From positions 404,473 to 468,472 of the forward strand of contig CAVZKY010000032.1 of assembly GCA_963775825.1 (NCBI GenBank): 64,000 bases of DNA, written 5' to 3'. This document shows positions 1 through 7,959 of the stretch, piece by piece (position 1 is the first letter of the stretch; each line of letters opens with the position of its first letter). The stretch is from Bog-532 sp963775825 (lineage in GTDB: Bacteria; Actinomycetota; Actinomycetes; Streptosporangiales; Streptosporangiaceae). Position numbers and translations under genes: made by a program. The notes beneath the pieces were generated by a model that ran no database searches, had not been told where the DNA came from, and saw only the letters and a list, made by a program, of their open reading frames with translations.

Positions 1-210
1 GAGGCGCGCCTGCTGGTGCGGCGGACCCTGCGCGGCCGCCGGGCCGCCGCCGCGCTCGCGGTTGCGGTAGGCGGGGTCGCGGTCGCGTTCATCGCAGTGG
101 CCCTGGTCCCCGCCCCCGAACTGCCGCAGATCCTCCCGATCGCCGTGATCGCCACCATCGGGGCGCGGATCGGCGCCTTCGCGATCCTGCGCGGTGCCGC
201 CCGGCGCTGA
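1..210 (+). CDS. C-terminal end of a membrane protein (partial)
   Basis: The reading frame is open from the first base of the window and stops at 210, so this is the last 69 residues of a gene that begins outside. An arginine-rich stretch (RRTLRGRR) is followed by two hydrophobic segments, roughly residues 18-38 and 42-60, separated by a short proline-containing turn, then a basic tail. This fits the last two transmembrane helices of an integral membrane protein with a cytoplasmic C-terminus. The family cannot be told from this fragment. Confidence 0.6.
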   Translation, partial: EARLLVRRTLRGRRAAAALAVAVGGVAVAFIAVALVPAPELPQILPIAVIATIGARIGAFAILRGAARR

Positions 211-238
211 CTGGCGCCCGGCCCAGGCGCCCCGGCCG

Positions 239-382
239 GCCTCAGCCGCCCTGACCCGGCCCGGGGCCGGTATAGCCTCAGCTGCCCTGACCCGACCCGG
301 GGCCGGTATAGCCTCAGCTGCCCTGACCCGACCCGGGGCCGGTATAGCCTCAGCTGCCCTGACCCGACCCGGGGCCGGTATA
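239..382. repeat. Four tandem 36-bp units spanning the 3' end of the citrate synthase gene
   Basis: Units start at 239, 275, 311 and 347 and are nearly identical; unit 1 differs by two substitutions. Read on the minus strand, one unit encodes YTGPGSGQGS, a TGA stop and one more codon, which is exactly the end of the citrate synthase gene at 350. The gene end, stop codon included, has therefore been copied in tandem. There are no spacers, so this is not a CRISPR array. Confidence 0.9.
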
Positions 383-1597
383 GACAGCGCGCGGCCGCAG
401 CGGCGTGGCCCGGGCGTACTCCTCGATCGCGTGCGCGATCCAGCCCGCCGTGCGGCCCACCGCGAAGATCGCCTCCCCGGCACCGTCGGGCATGCCCGCG
501 ACCCGGGTGAGCACGGCGAGCGCGAAGTCGATGTTCGGCCCGGGCAGGCCCCGGGCGGCGACTTCGGCGCGTACGGCCTCGGCCACGGCCAGCCGCCCGT
601 CCCGGGGCGCGGCCGCCCGCACCAGGTCGAGCAGCAGCGCGGCCCGCGGGTCGCCCGCCCGGTAGACGAAGTGGCCGAACCCCGGTACCCGTTCGCCGCG
701 GCGTAGCAGGTCGCGGATGACCGGCGGCACGTCAGCGGGGACGCCCGCAGCGGACAGCAGGGTCTCGACGCCGAGGGATGCCCCGCCGTGCAGCGCTCCG
801 GAGACGGCGCCGAGACCCGTGGCCACGACCGCGTAAGGGTCCGCACGGACGGACGCTGCCACCCGCGCGGCCAGTGTCGAGGCCGCGAGCTCGTGGTCGG
901 CCACCAGGACCAGCGCCGCGCTGAGCGCCCGGAGCAGGGCGGGGGTGGCCCGGCGGCCGGCCAGGTGGCTCCACAGCCGCCCGGCGATCGCGCCGCCGTG
1001 GGCCGGCCCGGCACCCGTTCCGGCGGCCACTTCACCCGGCCTCCGCGCCGGGCCCGGCAGGCACTCGGCCATGCCCGTGATCATGTTCTGCCCCGCCGCC
1101 CTCACGGCGGGCGGGTCGAGCTGGAGCCGGAGCGGGTCGGTGGCGGCCATCGCCGGGACGATCACCTGCAGCCGTTCCAGCGGCAGCGCGCCCGGCGGCA
1201 GCGCGGCCTGCGCGGCCCGCCCAGCCGCGACCGCCTCCGCCCGGGCCCGCCACGGCTGCGGTGACCCGGCCGGGAACCGGCCGGCCCACAGCCACCCGGC
1301 GACGTCCTCGAAGCCGCGCCGGACGGCCAGATCCGTGACGTCAGCCCCGCGGTACCGGAACTGGCTCCCGGCGATCTCGGTGATCGCCGACTCGATCACG
1401 ATGTCGGCGCTGCCTGCCTGCCGCCGGGGCCGCCCGCGCCGGGCGAGCTGCTCGACCTCCCCCGCGTCGAACAGGCTGCCGCGGCCGTCGGCGGCCTTCC
1501 GGCGGAACAGCACGCCGCGGCTCACATAGGCGTACAGCGTCGTCTGCTTGACGCCGAGCCGCTGCGCGGCCTCGGCCGCCGTCATCAGGTCCGCCAC
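350..1597 (-). CDS. Citrate synthase-family protein with N-terminal MerR-like helix-turn-helix
   Basis: This 415-residue protein starts with a MerR/excisionase-like DNA-binding domain (residues 1-60: MTAAEAAQRLGVKQTTLYAYVSRG). A citrate synthase fold follows, with the histidine-bearing motif GALHGGASLG near residue 265 and the PGFGHFVYRAGDPRA block near residue 305. Citrate synthases condense acetyl-CoA with oxaloacetate; HTH-fused versions occur in actinobacteria and may be 2-methylcitrate or regulatory forms. The GTG start has a GGGAGG box 5 nt upstream. It is divergent from a LeuA-like gene. The stop lies in a 36-bp tandem repeat. Fold assignment is firm; the exact substrate and any DNA binding are inference. 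Confidence 0.88.
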   Translation of the reverse strand: MADLMTAAEAAQRLGVKQTTLYAYVSRGVLFRRKAADGRGSLFDAGEVEQLARRGRPRRQAGSADIVIESAITEIAGSQFRYRGADVTDLAVRRGFEDVAGWLWAGRFPAGSPQPWRARAEAVAAGRAAQAALPPGALPLERLQVIVPAMAATDPLRLQLDPPAVRAAGQNMITGMAECLPGPARRPGEVAAGTGAGPAHGGAIAGRLWSHLAGRRATPALLRALSAALVLVADHELAASTLAARVAASVRADPYAVVATGLGAVSGALHGGASLGVETLLSAAGVPADVPPVIRDLLRRGERVPGFGHFVYRAGDPRAALLLDLVRAAAPRDGRLAVAEAVRAEVAARGLPGPNIDFALAVLTRVAGMPDGAGEAIFAVGRTAGWIAHAIEEYARATPLRPRAVYTGPGSGQGS

Positions 1598-1676
1598 CGT
1601 GGCCTCCCGCCGGGTCCTCCCACCGGCCTGGACGGTGCGCGGTCCGCGTGACCCGGGGCTGGTTCCGTTAAGAATG

Positions 1677-1690
1677 TTGATTTAAATCAA
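1677..1690. promoter_or_regulatory. AT-rich perfect palindrome between divergent genes
   Basis: TTGATTTAAATCAA is a 14-bp perfect palindrome in an otherwise GC-rich intergenic region, about 80 nt from each of the divergent starts at 1597 and 1768. TGTTGA also occurs as a direct repeat on either side (1675 and 1691). A local repressor is the natural reader. The HTH domain of the adjacent citrate synthase is one candidate, but that is inference. Confidence 0.55.
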
Positions 1691-1767
1691 TGTTGACCAA
1701 GATACACGCGGGCGTCAATGGTGGAGGCCGGAGCTCAGGTCAGGGTCAGCTCGGCGAGGAGGGCTCG

Positions 1768-3024
1768 ATGCCATCGGTTCATTTCCTGGATGTGACCAAC
1801 CGCGACGGCGTGCAGACCGCGCGCACCGGCCTGTCGAAGTTCGGCAAGACCATGGTCAACTTCTATCTGGGGCAGCTCGGTGTCGCTCAGTCGGAGATCG
1901 GGTTCCCGTTCCTGTTCCACGAGGTTCCCTACATCCGGGCCAACGTGGCGCTGGCCGAGGCGGGAGCGTTCGGGGGGCTGCGGCTCTCCGGCTGGTGCCG
2001 GGCCGTGACGGCGGACGTGGACGCCGCGCTCTCCGTGGTGCCGGCGGCTGGCCCGGACCGCACGGGGCTGCGGCACTACAACCTGTCGATCTCCACGTCG
2101 GACCAGATGATCGCGCACAAGTTCCGGGGCCGGCTCGACCATGCGGCCATCATCGCGGAGATGACCGCCGCCGTCGCGGCCGCGCGGGCCGGCGGCGCGG
2201 AGACCATCGGGGTCAACGCCGAGGACGGATCCCGCACCGACGACGGGTTCCTGCTGGAGTTCGCGCTCGCCGCGCGGGACGCGGGCGCCAGCCGGGTCCG
2301 GTACTGCGACACGATCGGCGGCGACAGCCCGGAGCGGATCCGGGAGCGCTTCGCCAAGCTGGCCGCCGCCACCGGCCTGCCGATCGAGACGCACTGCCAC
2401 AACGACCTGGGAATGGCCGTGGCCAACTCCCTGTCAGGTGCGCTCGGGGACCTGGACGCGGGCCAGGACGCGTGGGTCAACACCTGCATCAACGGCATCG
2501 GGGAGCGGGCCGGCAACGCGGACCTGCTGAGCTGCCTGCTGGCGTTCCGGCACGGTTTCGGCGTGGCCGCCCACGCCGCCATCGGCGATCCGGTGGACCT
2601 GTCCTGGGCGCGGCGGTTCGCCCTGTGGGCCAGCTACGCATTCGGCCAGCCGCTCCCCCAGGGCCAGCCGGGCACCGGCCGCAACGCGTTCGCGCACGAG
2701 TCCGGGATCCACGCCGACGGGGCGCTGAAGGACCGGCAGAACTACGAGCTGTACGACGACGAGACGCTGGGGCCGTTCCCGCACGACTGGTTCACCCGCG
2801 CCGGCCGGGTCGTGCTGACCGGTGAGTACGGCGGCCTGGCCGGGTTCCGGCACGTCCTGGACGGCCTCGGCATCATCGTGGCCGACGGGGCGGAAGACCT
2901 GACGTTCCGGCTGGTTCAGCTCTGCGCGTCGGCGACGGGGAAGCCGCTGACCGACGACGAGCTGCGGCTCATCGCGGGCTATCCGCACCAGCTCGCGCTG
3001 CTGTATCCGGGCCTGCTTGGCTAA
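1768..3024 (+). CDS. LeuA-like acyl-CoA:2-oxoacid acyltransferase (isopropylmalate/homocitrate synthase family)
   Basis: This 418-residue HMGL-like TIM-barrel protein opens with FLDVTNRDGVQTAR, the family's DxxxRDG metal and substrate motif. Metal-binding HCHNDLGMAVANS and the conserved NGIGERAGNAD block lie near residues 210-255, and HESGIHADG near residue 310. The start is the ATG at 1768 with a GGAGG box; an earlier in-frame start at 1690 lies in the operator region. The HTH-citrate synthase is divergent to it, which suggests a shared acetyl-CoA condensation pathway. The C-terminus is shorter than the regulatory domain of true LeuA, so homocitrate, citramalate or a related product is possible. 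Confidence 0.82.
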   Translation: MPSVHFLDVTNRDGVQTARTGLSKFGKTMVNFYLGQLGVAQSEIGFPFLFHEVPYIRANVALAEAGAFGGLRLSGWCRAVTADVDAALSVVPAAGPDRTGLRHYNLSISTSDQMIAHKFRGRLDHAAIIAEMTAAVAAARAGGAETIGVNAEDGSRTDDGFLLEFALAARDAGASRVRYCDTIGGDSPERIRERFAKLAAATGLPIETHCHNDLGMAVANSLSGALGDLDAGQDAWVNTCINGIGERAGNADLLSCLLAFRHGFGVAAHAAIGDPVDLSWARRFALWASYAFGQPLPQGQPGTGRNAFAHESGIHADGALKDRQNYELYDDETLGPFPHDWFTRAGRVVLTGEYGGLAGFRHVLDGLGIIVADGAEDLTFRLVQLCASATGKPLTDDELRLIAGYPHQLALLYPGLLG

Positions 3025-3045
3025 GAGGCCGGGGCGGGGCCAGGG

Positions 3046-3072
3046 CCTGGGCCTGGGGCTCGGGCGCCCAGG
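3046..3072. terminator. Possible bidirectional hairpin between convergent genes
   Basis: CCTGGGC at 3046-3052 pairs with GCCCAGG at 3066-3072, in the 59-bp gap between the convergent stop codons of the LeuA-like and VOC genes. No U-tract is visible. The surrounding sequence is G/C repetitive, so this is a weak call. Confidence 0.35.
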
Positions 3073-3083
3073 GCCAGACGGGC

Positions 3084-3584
3084 TCAGGTGGCGGAGCCGG
3101 CCGCGGCGCCAGTGATGCGGTCACCCCAGCGGGCCACCGCCTCGTCCAGGTCGAGCGGGGCGATCATGCTGCCCTTGCGCAGCTCCTCATCCCAGTCCTC
3201 GGCGGGGACGCGCCACATGACCTCGAACTCGATGCCGTTCGGGTCCTTGGCGTACAGCGACTTCGAGACGCGGTGGTCGCTCTCGCCGACGAGGGCGCCG
3301 GCGGCGGAGAGCTTCTCGCGCGCCTCGATCAGGTCGGGCAGGGAGCCCACTTCCCAGGCCAGGTGATACAGGCCGACATGGGGCCCCGGCGCCGGGGGAC
3401 CCGCGCCGTCGATCTGGAACAGGCCGAGGTCATGATCGTTGGCGGACCCGGGCGCCCCCAGAAAGGCGGCGCGGCCGGGGACCTCGGTGCGGACCCTGAA
3501 TCCGAGCGTGTCGCGATAGAAGCTGACCGTGCGGGCCAGGTCGCGGACGTAGAGCACAGCGTGGTTCAGGCGGCGGACAGCCAT
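3084..3584 (-). CDS. VOC-superfamily (glyoxalase/extradiol dioxygenase-like) protein
   Basis: The 166-residue protein has a single vicinal-oxygen-chelate domain. LNHAVLYVRDLARTVSFYRDTLGF carries the first metal histidine, YHLAWEVGS the second, and KDPNGIEFEVMW the glutamate. This metal triad is typical of catechol 2,3-dioxygenase-like and glyoxalase-like proteins; the substrate cannot be read from sequence. The ATG at 3584 has GGAGGAA 7 nt upstream and is preferred to a TTG fifteen bases earlier. It converges on the LeuA-like gene. Confidence 0.85.
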   Translation of the reverse strand: MAVRRLNHAVLYVRDLARTVSFYRDTLGFRVRTEVPGRAAFLGAPGSANDHDLGLFQIDGAGPPAPGPHVGLYHLAWEVGSLPDLIEAREKLSAAGALVGESDHRVSKSLYAKDPNGIEFEVMWRVPAEDWDEELRKGSMIAPLDLDEAVARWGDRITGAAAGSAT

Positions 3585-3648
3585 GACGTGTTCCTCCAAC
3601 AGTTTCCTGCGGTGGCTGCGGCAGCTTAGGGCGGTCTAGCGGATAGCG

Positions 3649-3676
3649 GCCCAGGCTCGGCAGGCCGAGCCTGGGC
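3649..3676 (-). terminator. Strong 12-bp-stem hairpin downstream of the small membrane protein gene
   Basis: GCCCAGGCTCGG and CCGAGCCTGGGC form a perfect 12-bp stem with a CAGG loop, in the gap between the minus-strand gene ending at 3715 and the VOC start at 3584. It most likely ends transcription of the upstream gene, although no U-run follows. Confidence 0.6.
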
Positions 3677-3714
3677 GCGCCGGTATCTAGCGGGTAGCTA
3701 GGCGTCAGGCAGGG

Positions 3715-3906
3715 TTAGTTGCCGAGCTGCCTGCGCCGCCTGTTCTCGCGCAGCCGCCGCCGCTGGGACTCGTCCAGCATCAGATAGGCGGCGGTCGGAA
3801 TCGCGATCGCCGCGACGATGAGCGCCAGAGCGAGCCAGGGGCTGACCACCAGCAAGATCAGGCCGACGATAACTCCGCCGATTGCCCACTTCATGTGGGG
3901 CGTCAT
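3715..3906 (-). CDS. Small membrane protein, 63 residues
   Basis: Two hydrophobic stretches (WAIGGVIVGLILLVVSPW and ALALIVAAIAIPTAAYLML) are followed by a strongly basic tail rich in Arg, which predicts a two-helix inner-membrane hairpin with a cytoplasmic C-terminus. The ATG at 3906 follows GGATGGAG. An in-frame ATG four codons later is the alternative start. A strong hairpin follows the stop. Similar short proteins are common in actinomycetes but have no known function. Confidence 0.6.
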   Translation of the reverse strand: MTPHMKWAIGGVIVGLILLVVSPWLALALIVAAIAIPTAAYLMLDESQRRRLRENRRRRQLGN

Positions 3907-4153
3907 TGATGACTCCATCCATCCGGGCTGGGACGTTGCGCCCCGGCTTCTTCCTGGCAAGCCGGCCGACGCACACGCTGCCCGTCATTGAAAGAACGAC
4001 CAGCCGGCCTGCCAGATTCCACGATGGCACCTCCGGCGCTGCCGAGCCAGGAGGCTGACGCCACCATAACGCGGGAGTTTTCCCCCGCATGGGACGCGGG
4101 TGACGCCGGTCACGCCGATACGCAATGATGGTGCGCGCGACAGGAGGGACGTT

Positions 4154-4828
4154 GTGACAATCTCGATGCCGGTCGAACCGGACGCCAATGACCTGCTCAG
4201 CCGGGACCCGCTGGCCCTGCTGATCGGCATGCTGCTCGACCAGCAGGTGCCGCTGGAGCGGGCATTCAGCGCTCCCTACGACCTGGCCCGGCGGCTGGGT
4301 CACGAACCGACCGCCGCCGAGCTGGCCGAGTACGATCCGGAAGCGCTCGCCGCCGTGTTCGCCGAGCGGCCGGCGCTGCACCGGTATCCCAAGTCGATGG
4401 CGGCCCGGGTCCAGGCCCTGAGCCAGCTGATCGTGGCCCGGTACGGCGGTGACGCCGGCCGGGTGTGGCGCGATGCCGCGAGCGGCGCGGAGCTGCGCCA
4501 GCGGGTCGCGGAGCTACCGGGGTTCGGGGCCCAGAAGGCACAGATATTCGTGGCCCTGCTCGGCAAGCAGCTGGGCGTGCAGCCGCCGGGCTGGCGGGAG
4601 GCGGCGGGGACGTTCGGCGAGCCTGGAACGTTTTGCTCGGTGGCGGACATCTCCGATGAGGACTCCCTGGGCCGCGTGCGCGCCTACAAGCAGCAGCTCA
4701 AGGCGGCCGCGAAGGGGGCGCCCGCCAAGACGCCCGGGGGCCGGCCCAAGCGGCCGGGGGGCCCCAGCGGCCGGAGGCCGGCCCAAGCGGCCGGGGGCGG
4801 GACCAAAGCCAAGGCGAAGTCCCGGTAA
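4154..4828 (+). CDS. HhH-GPD-type base-excision DNA glycosylase
   Basis: This is the small actinobacterial HhH-GPD family, which removes damaged bases. The N-terminal half (DPLALLIGMLLDQQVPLERAFSAPYDL) matches the helical lobe. A helix-hairpin-helix signature, ELPGFGAQKAQIF, lies near residue 120. The C-terminal 45 residues are a Lys/Gly/Pro-rich low-complexity tail encoded by a partly repeated G-rich segment, which may aid non-specific DNA contact. GTG at 4154 has GGAGGG 5 nt upstream and is chosen over an earlier start at 4100. I do not see a clear catalytic Asp after the hairpin, so the chemistry is unproven. Confidence 0.8.
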   Translation: MTISMPVEPDANDLLSRDPLALLIGMLLDQQVPLERAFSAPYDLARRLGHEPTAAELAEYDPEALAAVFAERPALHRYPKSMAARVQALSQLIVARYGGDAGRVWRDAASGAELRQRVAELPGFGAQKAQIFVALLGKQLGVQPPGWREAAGTFGEPGTFCSVADISDEDSLGRVRAYKQQLKAAAKGAPAKTPGGRPKRPGGPSGRRPAQAAGGGTKAKAKSR

Positions 4829-4878
4829 AACGCCGGGACGGCAGCCGGATAACAATTGCCACAGACCGAGGAGAAGTA

Positions 4879-5727
4879 ATGCCCCTGTTCGGGAAGAACC
4901 CAGGTGACACAGGCGCCACGTGGGAGCCCCAGGCGGCCGATACCCGGCTGGCACAGACCGCCGGCGCGGAACCAAACGGCGTGTTCACGTCCGACCTGTC
5001 GGTCTCCGAATACGTGCTGCTCGGCGAGGCAGGCTTCGAGCCGCTCGGCTTCGTGGTCGGCTCGTCGATCTACCATGTCGGGCTGCAGATGGGACGCTGG
5101 TCGCAGAACCAGGAACTGCAGGTCCTCACCCAGGCCATGTACAACGCACGCGAGCTGGCCATGTCCCGGATGCGGGCCGAGTCCGACCATCTCGGCGCGG
5201 ACGGCATCGTCGGCGTGGAACTGCGGATGCAGATGTACGCCTGGGGCCAGGACGTGCTGGAGTTCGTGGCGACCGGGACGGCGGTGAAGGCGACCGGCGG
5301 GACCGGAGCGCACCGGGCTCCCGACGGCCGGGCTTTCACCTCCGACCTGTCCGCTCAGGACTTCTTCCGGCTGCTCGCCGCGGGCGCGGTGCCGGTCGCC
5401 TTCGTGCTCGGGACCTGCGTCTACCACATCGCCCACCAGTCCGCGATGCAGGCGCTGCGGCAGGCCGGCCAGAACCAGGAAATGCTGCAGTTCACCCAGG
5501 GCGTCTACGACGCGCGGGAACTGGCCCTCTCGCGGATGCAGGCCGAGGCGACCGACGCCAAGGCGTCCGGGATCGTCGGGGTCAACGTGGCCGTCTCGAA
5601 CCACGTCTGGGGTGAGCACGCCACCGAATTCCTGGCCACGGGCACCTCCATCCGCCGGCTGGCCGATGAGCACCGGCTGCCCGAGACCACCCCCAAGCCC
5701 ACCTTCACGCTGGGCCTGGACATCTAG
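4879..5727 (+). CDS. Tandem heavy-metal-binding (YbjQ/DUF74-like) domain protein
   Basis: The 282-residue protein contains two copies of one domain. The first is around residues 33-138 and the second around 152-258. They share FTSDLS, GxxxxxFVxGxxxYH, QNQE, ARELALSRMxAE, GIVGV and EFxATGT blocks. YbjQ-like domains form compact oligomers of unknown function that are often annotated as heavy-metal-binding. No cysteine cluster is present, so direct metal binding is doubtful. A GAGGAG box lies 5 nt before the ATG. The GH5 gene follows 52 nt downstream. Confidence 0.8.
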   Translation: MPLFGKNPGDTGATWEPQAADTRLAQTAGAEPNGVFTSDLSVSEYVLLGEAGFEPLGFVVGSSIYHVGLQMGRWSQNQELQVLTQAMYNARELAMSRMRAESDHLGADGIVGVELRMQMYAWGQDVLEFVATGTAVKATGGTGAHRAPDGRAFTSDLSAQDFFRLLAAGAVPVAFVLGTCVYHIAHQSAMQALRQAGQNQEMLQFTQGVYDARELALSRMQAEATDAKASGIVGVNVAVSNHVWGEHATEFLATGTSIRRLADEHRLPETTPKPTFTLGLDI

Positions 5728-5779
5728 CGTCCAGCGGTTCGGGCCTTTTCGGGTCCTGGCCGGAAGGGAGGGCACGGAG

Positions 5780-6957
5780 ATGACCGTCGCGACGCCGTTG
5801 TCCACCGACGGCCGCTTCATCGTCGACGCGAACGGGCGGCGGGTCCGGCTCGCGGGCGTGAACTGGATCGGCGCCCACATGGACGATGGCGTCGTGGCAG
5901 GGCTGGATCGCGTGCACCGCGGCGCCCTGGCAGAGACCATCGCCAGCCTGGGCTTCAACTGCGTCCGTTTCCCGTTCAGCGTCTGGATGACGCAGCAGAC
6001 GTCCCCCGTTCCCGACCGCTTTCTCACCGCCAACCCTGACCTTTCGGGGTCTACACCGCTGCAGGTCTACGACGCGTGCGTGGCCGCGCTGACCGGGGCG
6101 GGCCTCATCGTCATCCCCAACTGCCACATGCTCTGCGCAGGCTGGTGCTGCTCCGGCGACGACCAGAACGGCCTCTGGTACAACGACCGCTGGCCGGCTG
6201 CCGCATTCGTGGCCGCCTGGCAGGACATCGCGACCCGGTACGTGTCCAATTCGCTGGTCGCCGCGATGGACATAAAGAACGAGCCACGGCAGGCCCGGGT
6301 GGGCTGGCGCACCCTCACCCCGACGTGGGGCCGGGGAAGCGGACCGATTTCGCCGCGATGTACACGACCACCGGGAACCTCATCCATCAGATCAATCCCG
6401 ATCTGCTCATCATGTGTGACGGCCTCGGCTACGCCGCCGATCTCACCGGCGTCACCGCGCATCCGGTCCGGCTGGAGCAGGCAGGCAAGGTCGTGTACGG
6501 GCGCCATGACTATCCGTGGTTCCACCCTGACCATCAGCCCCGGGAGGCGTTCTTCGCGTCCCTGCACGACGCGGCCGGGTACATTCTGGCCGGCCAATTC
6601 GCCCCGCTGTGGGTGGGCGAGTTCAGCACCAACACCCGCTCCCTGGCCAATTTCGGCCTGGCGGCCGCGTCTGCGCCGGGTGAGGCCAGCAACGCCGCGT
6701 GGTGGCGCAACATGCAGGCGTGGCTGACCGCCAACGACGTCGACTGGTGCTGGTGGGGCCTTAATGCCACGCACGCCCAGGGCACGAACCCGGTAACCGG
6801 CAAGGTCGCCTTCAACTGGGGTAACCGGGCTACGGACGGGCTGCTGACCGACGACTGGAGGGGCGTGGCCAGCCCGGCGATCATGGAGATGCTGCAGAGC
6901 ATGATGCGGCCCCGAACCGGCCCTGGGATTTCTACCGGCCCTGGCATTTCTCAGTGA
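5780..6957 (+). pseudogene. GH5-type cellulase/endoglycanase, interrupted by one frameshift
   Basis: The first part (from ATG 5780, good Shine-Dalgarno) reads RLAGVNWIGAH, FNCVRFPFS and the acid/base motif KNEPR, all typical of glycoside hydrolase family 5. The match is lost near 6336-6350 and resumes in another frame at DFAAMYTTTGNLIHQINPDLLI. That frame continues through the nucleophile region LWVGEFS to a TGA at 6957. Only a one-base change separates the two halves, so the gene is either freshly inactivated or misread. There is no signal peptide. The C-terminus is two copies of TGPGIS encoded by an 18-bp duplication. Confidence 0.8.
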
Positions 6958-7021
6958 GTACCGGGGAATCCCCATGCGGCTATCAGGGCGCGCCGGCGAT
7001 CGTTCCGGCACGCAGCAGCAC

Positions 7022-7767
7022 CTAGCCAACGATGTCGATGGGAGTTCCGGGCGGGACCTCACGCAGTCTCAGGAGAGCGGCCTCGTGCAGCCGGATGCAG
7101 CCGTGCGAGATGCGAGCCCCGGTGGTGCCGATCACCTGGCCGCTGCCCAGGGGCCCGTGGATACCGATAACGGCGTCGCCGGATTCCCTCCCAGTCGCTG
7201 ATGGTGTCGGAGTGAGCCGAGGTGACCATGATGAAGGCCCCGTAGCCCGGAGCGGACGTGGGCGGCTCCTCCAGGAACGCCACGAAGTACTGGCCCGTCG
7301 GCGTGGGATTCCGACTTCGCGCCCACGCCGGCGGCGGTGACGAAGACCTTCCGGCCCGCCCGGTACAAGGCGAGCCGGGTCGTGGCCAGGTTGACGACGA
7401 TGCGGTACGGCGTGCTGCTCAGCTTGACGTCGCGGGCGGGCAGCCACGCCGTAGAGCCGTTGGGCCGCTGCGCGAGCCGAACCCGGACCCAACCGGGCCT
7501 GGTCGCCACGACTGGCAGGACCGAGCGGGCGCCGTACCAGCTACCGGGCACCCACCCGGCCGCGATCCGGCCCGGGCTGGCGAATCGGGGCACGGCGCCG
7601 CTTAGCGTGGCCAGCAGCGTGCTGGTGGCCGGCTGCCGGGCCGGGTCGGCAGTGGGTGGCCGGGCGGCCGGCGATCGGGCGCAGCCACCGGCCAGCAGGG
7701 CGCTCGCGACGGTCAGGGCCGCGGCCGCCGTCATCCTGGTCCGTGCCGGGCGATCGGGAAGTCGCAT
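7022..7767 (-). pseudogene. L,D-transpeptidase (YkuD) lipoprotein, two frameshifts
   Basis: From ATG 7767 the protein has a lipoprotein signal with lipobox LAGGC and a leader region. It then enters the YkuD catalytic domain, with RIVVNLATTRLALYRAG. The frame breaks near 7305-7318 and again near 7180-7192. The three pieces together give TGQYFVAFLEEPP, VIGIHGPLG and the catalytic SHGCIRL, ending at 7022. Such enzymes make 3-3 cross-links in peptidoglycan at the cell surface. All key residues (His, Ser-His-Gly-Cys) survive, so the breaks are recent or artefactual. Confidence 0.8.
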
Positions 7768-7773
7768 GGCCGG

Positions 7774-7854
7774 TCAATCCTGCCTGCTAAGAGCGGACCA
7801 GGGCCTGACGAAGTCAACGACGATGGAGTAGCCGCGTCCGCTGAGCTTGTGCAT
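7774..7854 (-). CDS. Possible 26-residue peptide ORF
   Basis: The ATG at 7854 follows GGAGGGACGAG, a good ribosome binding site. The ORF encodes 26 residues including RGYSIVVDFVRPW and stops 7 nt before the transpeptidase start. It could be a leader peptide or a chance ORF. There is no family evidence. Confidence 0.3.
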   Translation of the reverse strand: MHKLSGRGYSIVVDFVRPWSALSRQD

Positions 7855-7959
7855 CTCGTCCCTCCGTGTCTGGTGGGCTGTCTGGCCGGGGTGCTCGTGT
7901 GCACCGCTGGGTGGGGAAATGGCGGCTGTAAGCGCCGTGCTCAGGGGGCTGCGGGAGTC

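Noticed and set aside
239..382. CRISPR-like 36-bp repeats
   Set aside because: Units are directly adjacent with no spacers, and they encode the end of a gene.
3985..4230. 81-codon minus-strand ORF
   Set aside because: Overlaps the glycosylase start region and has no recognisable features.
4684..6033. 449-codon minus-strand ORF
   Set aside because: Antisense to the YbjQ-type and GH5 genes, with low-complexity composition.
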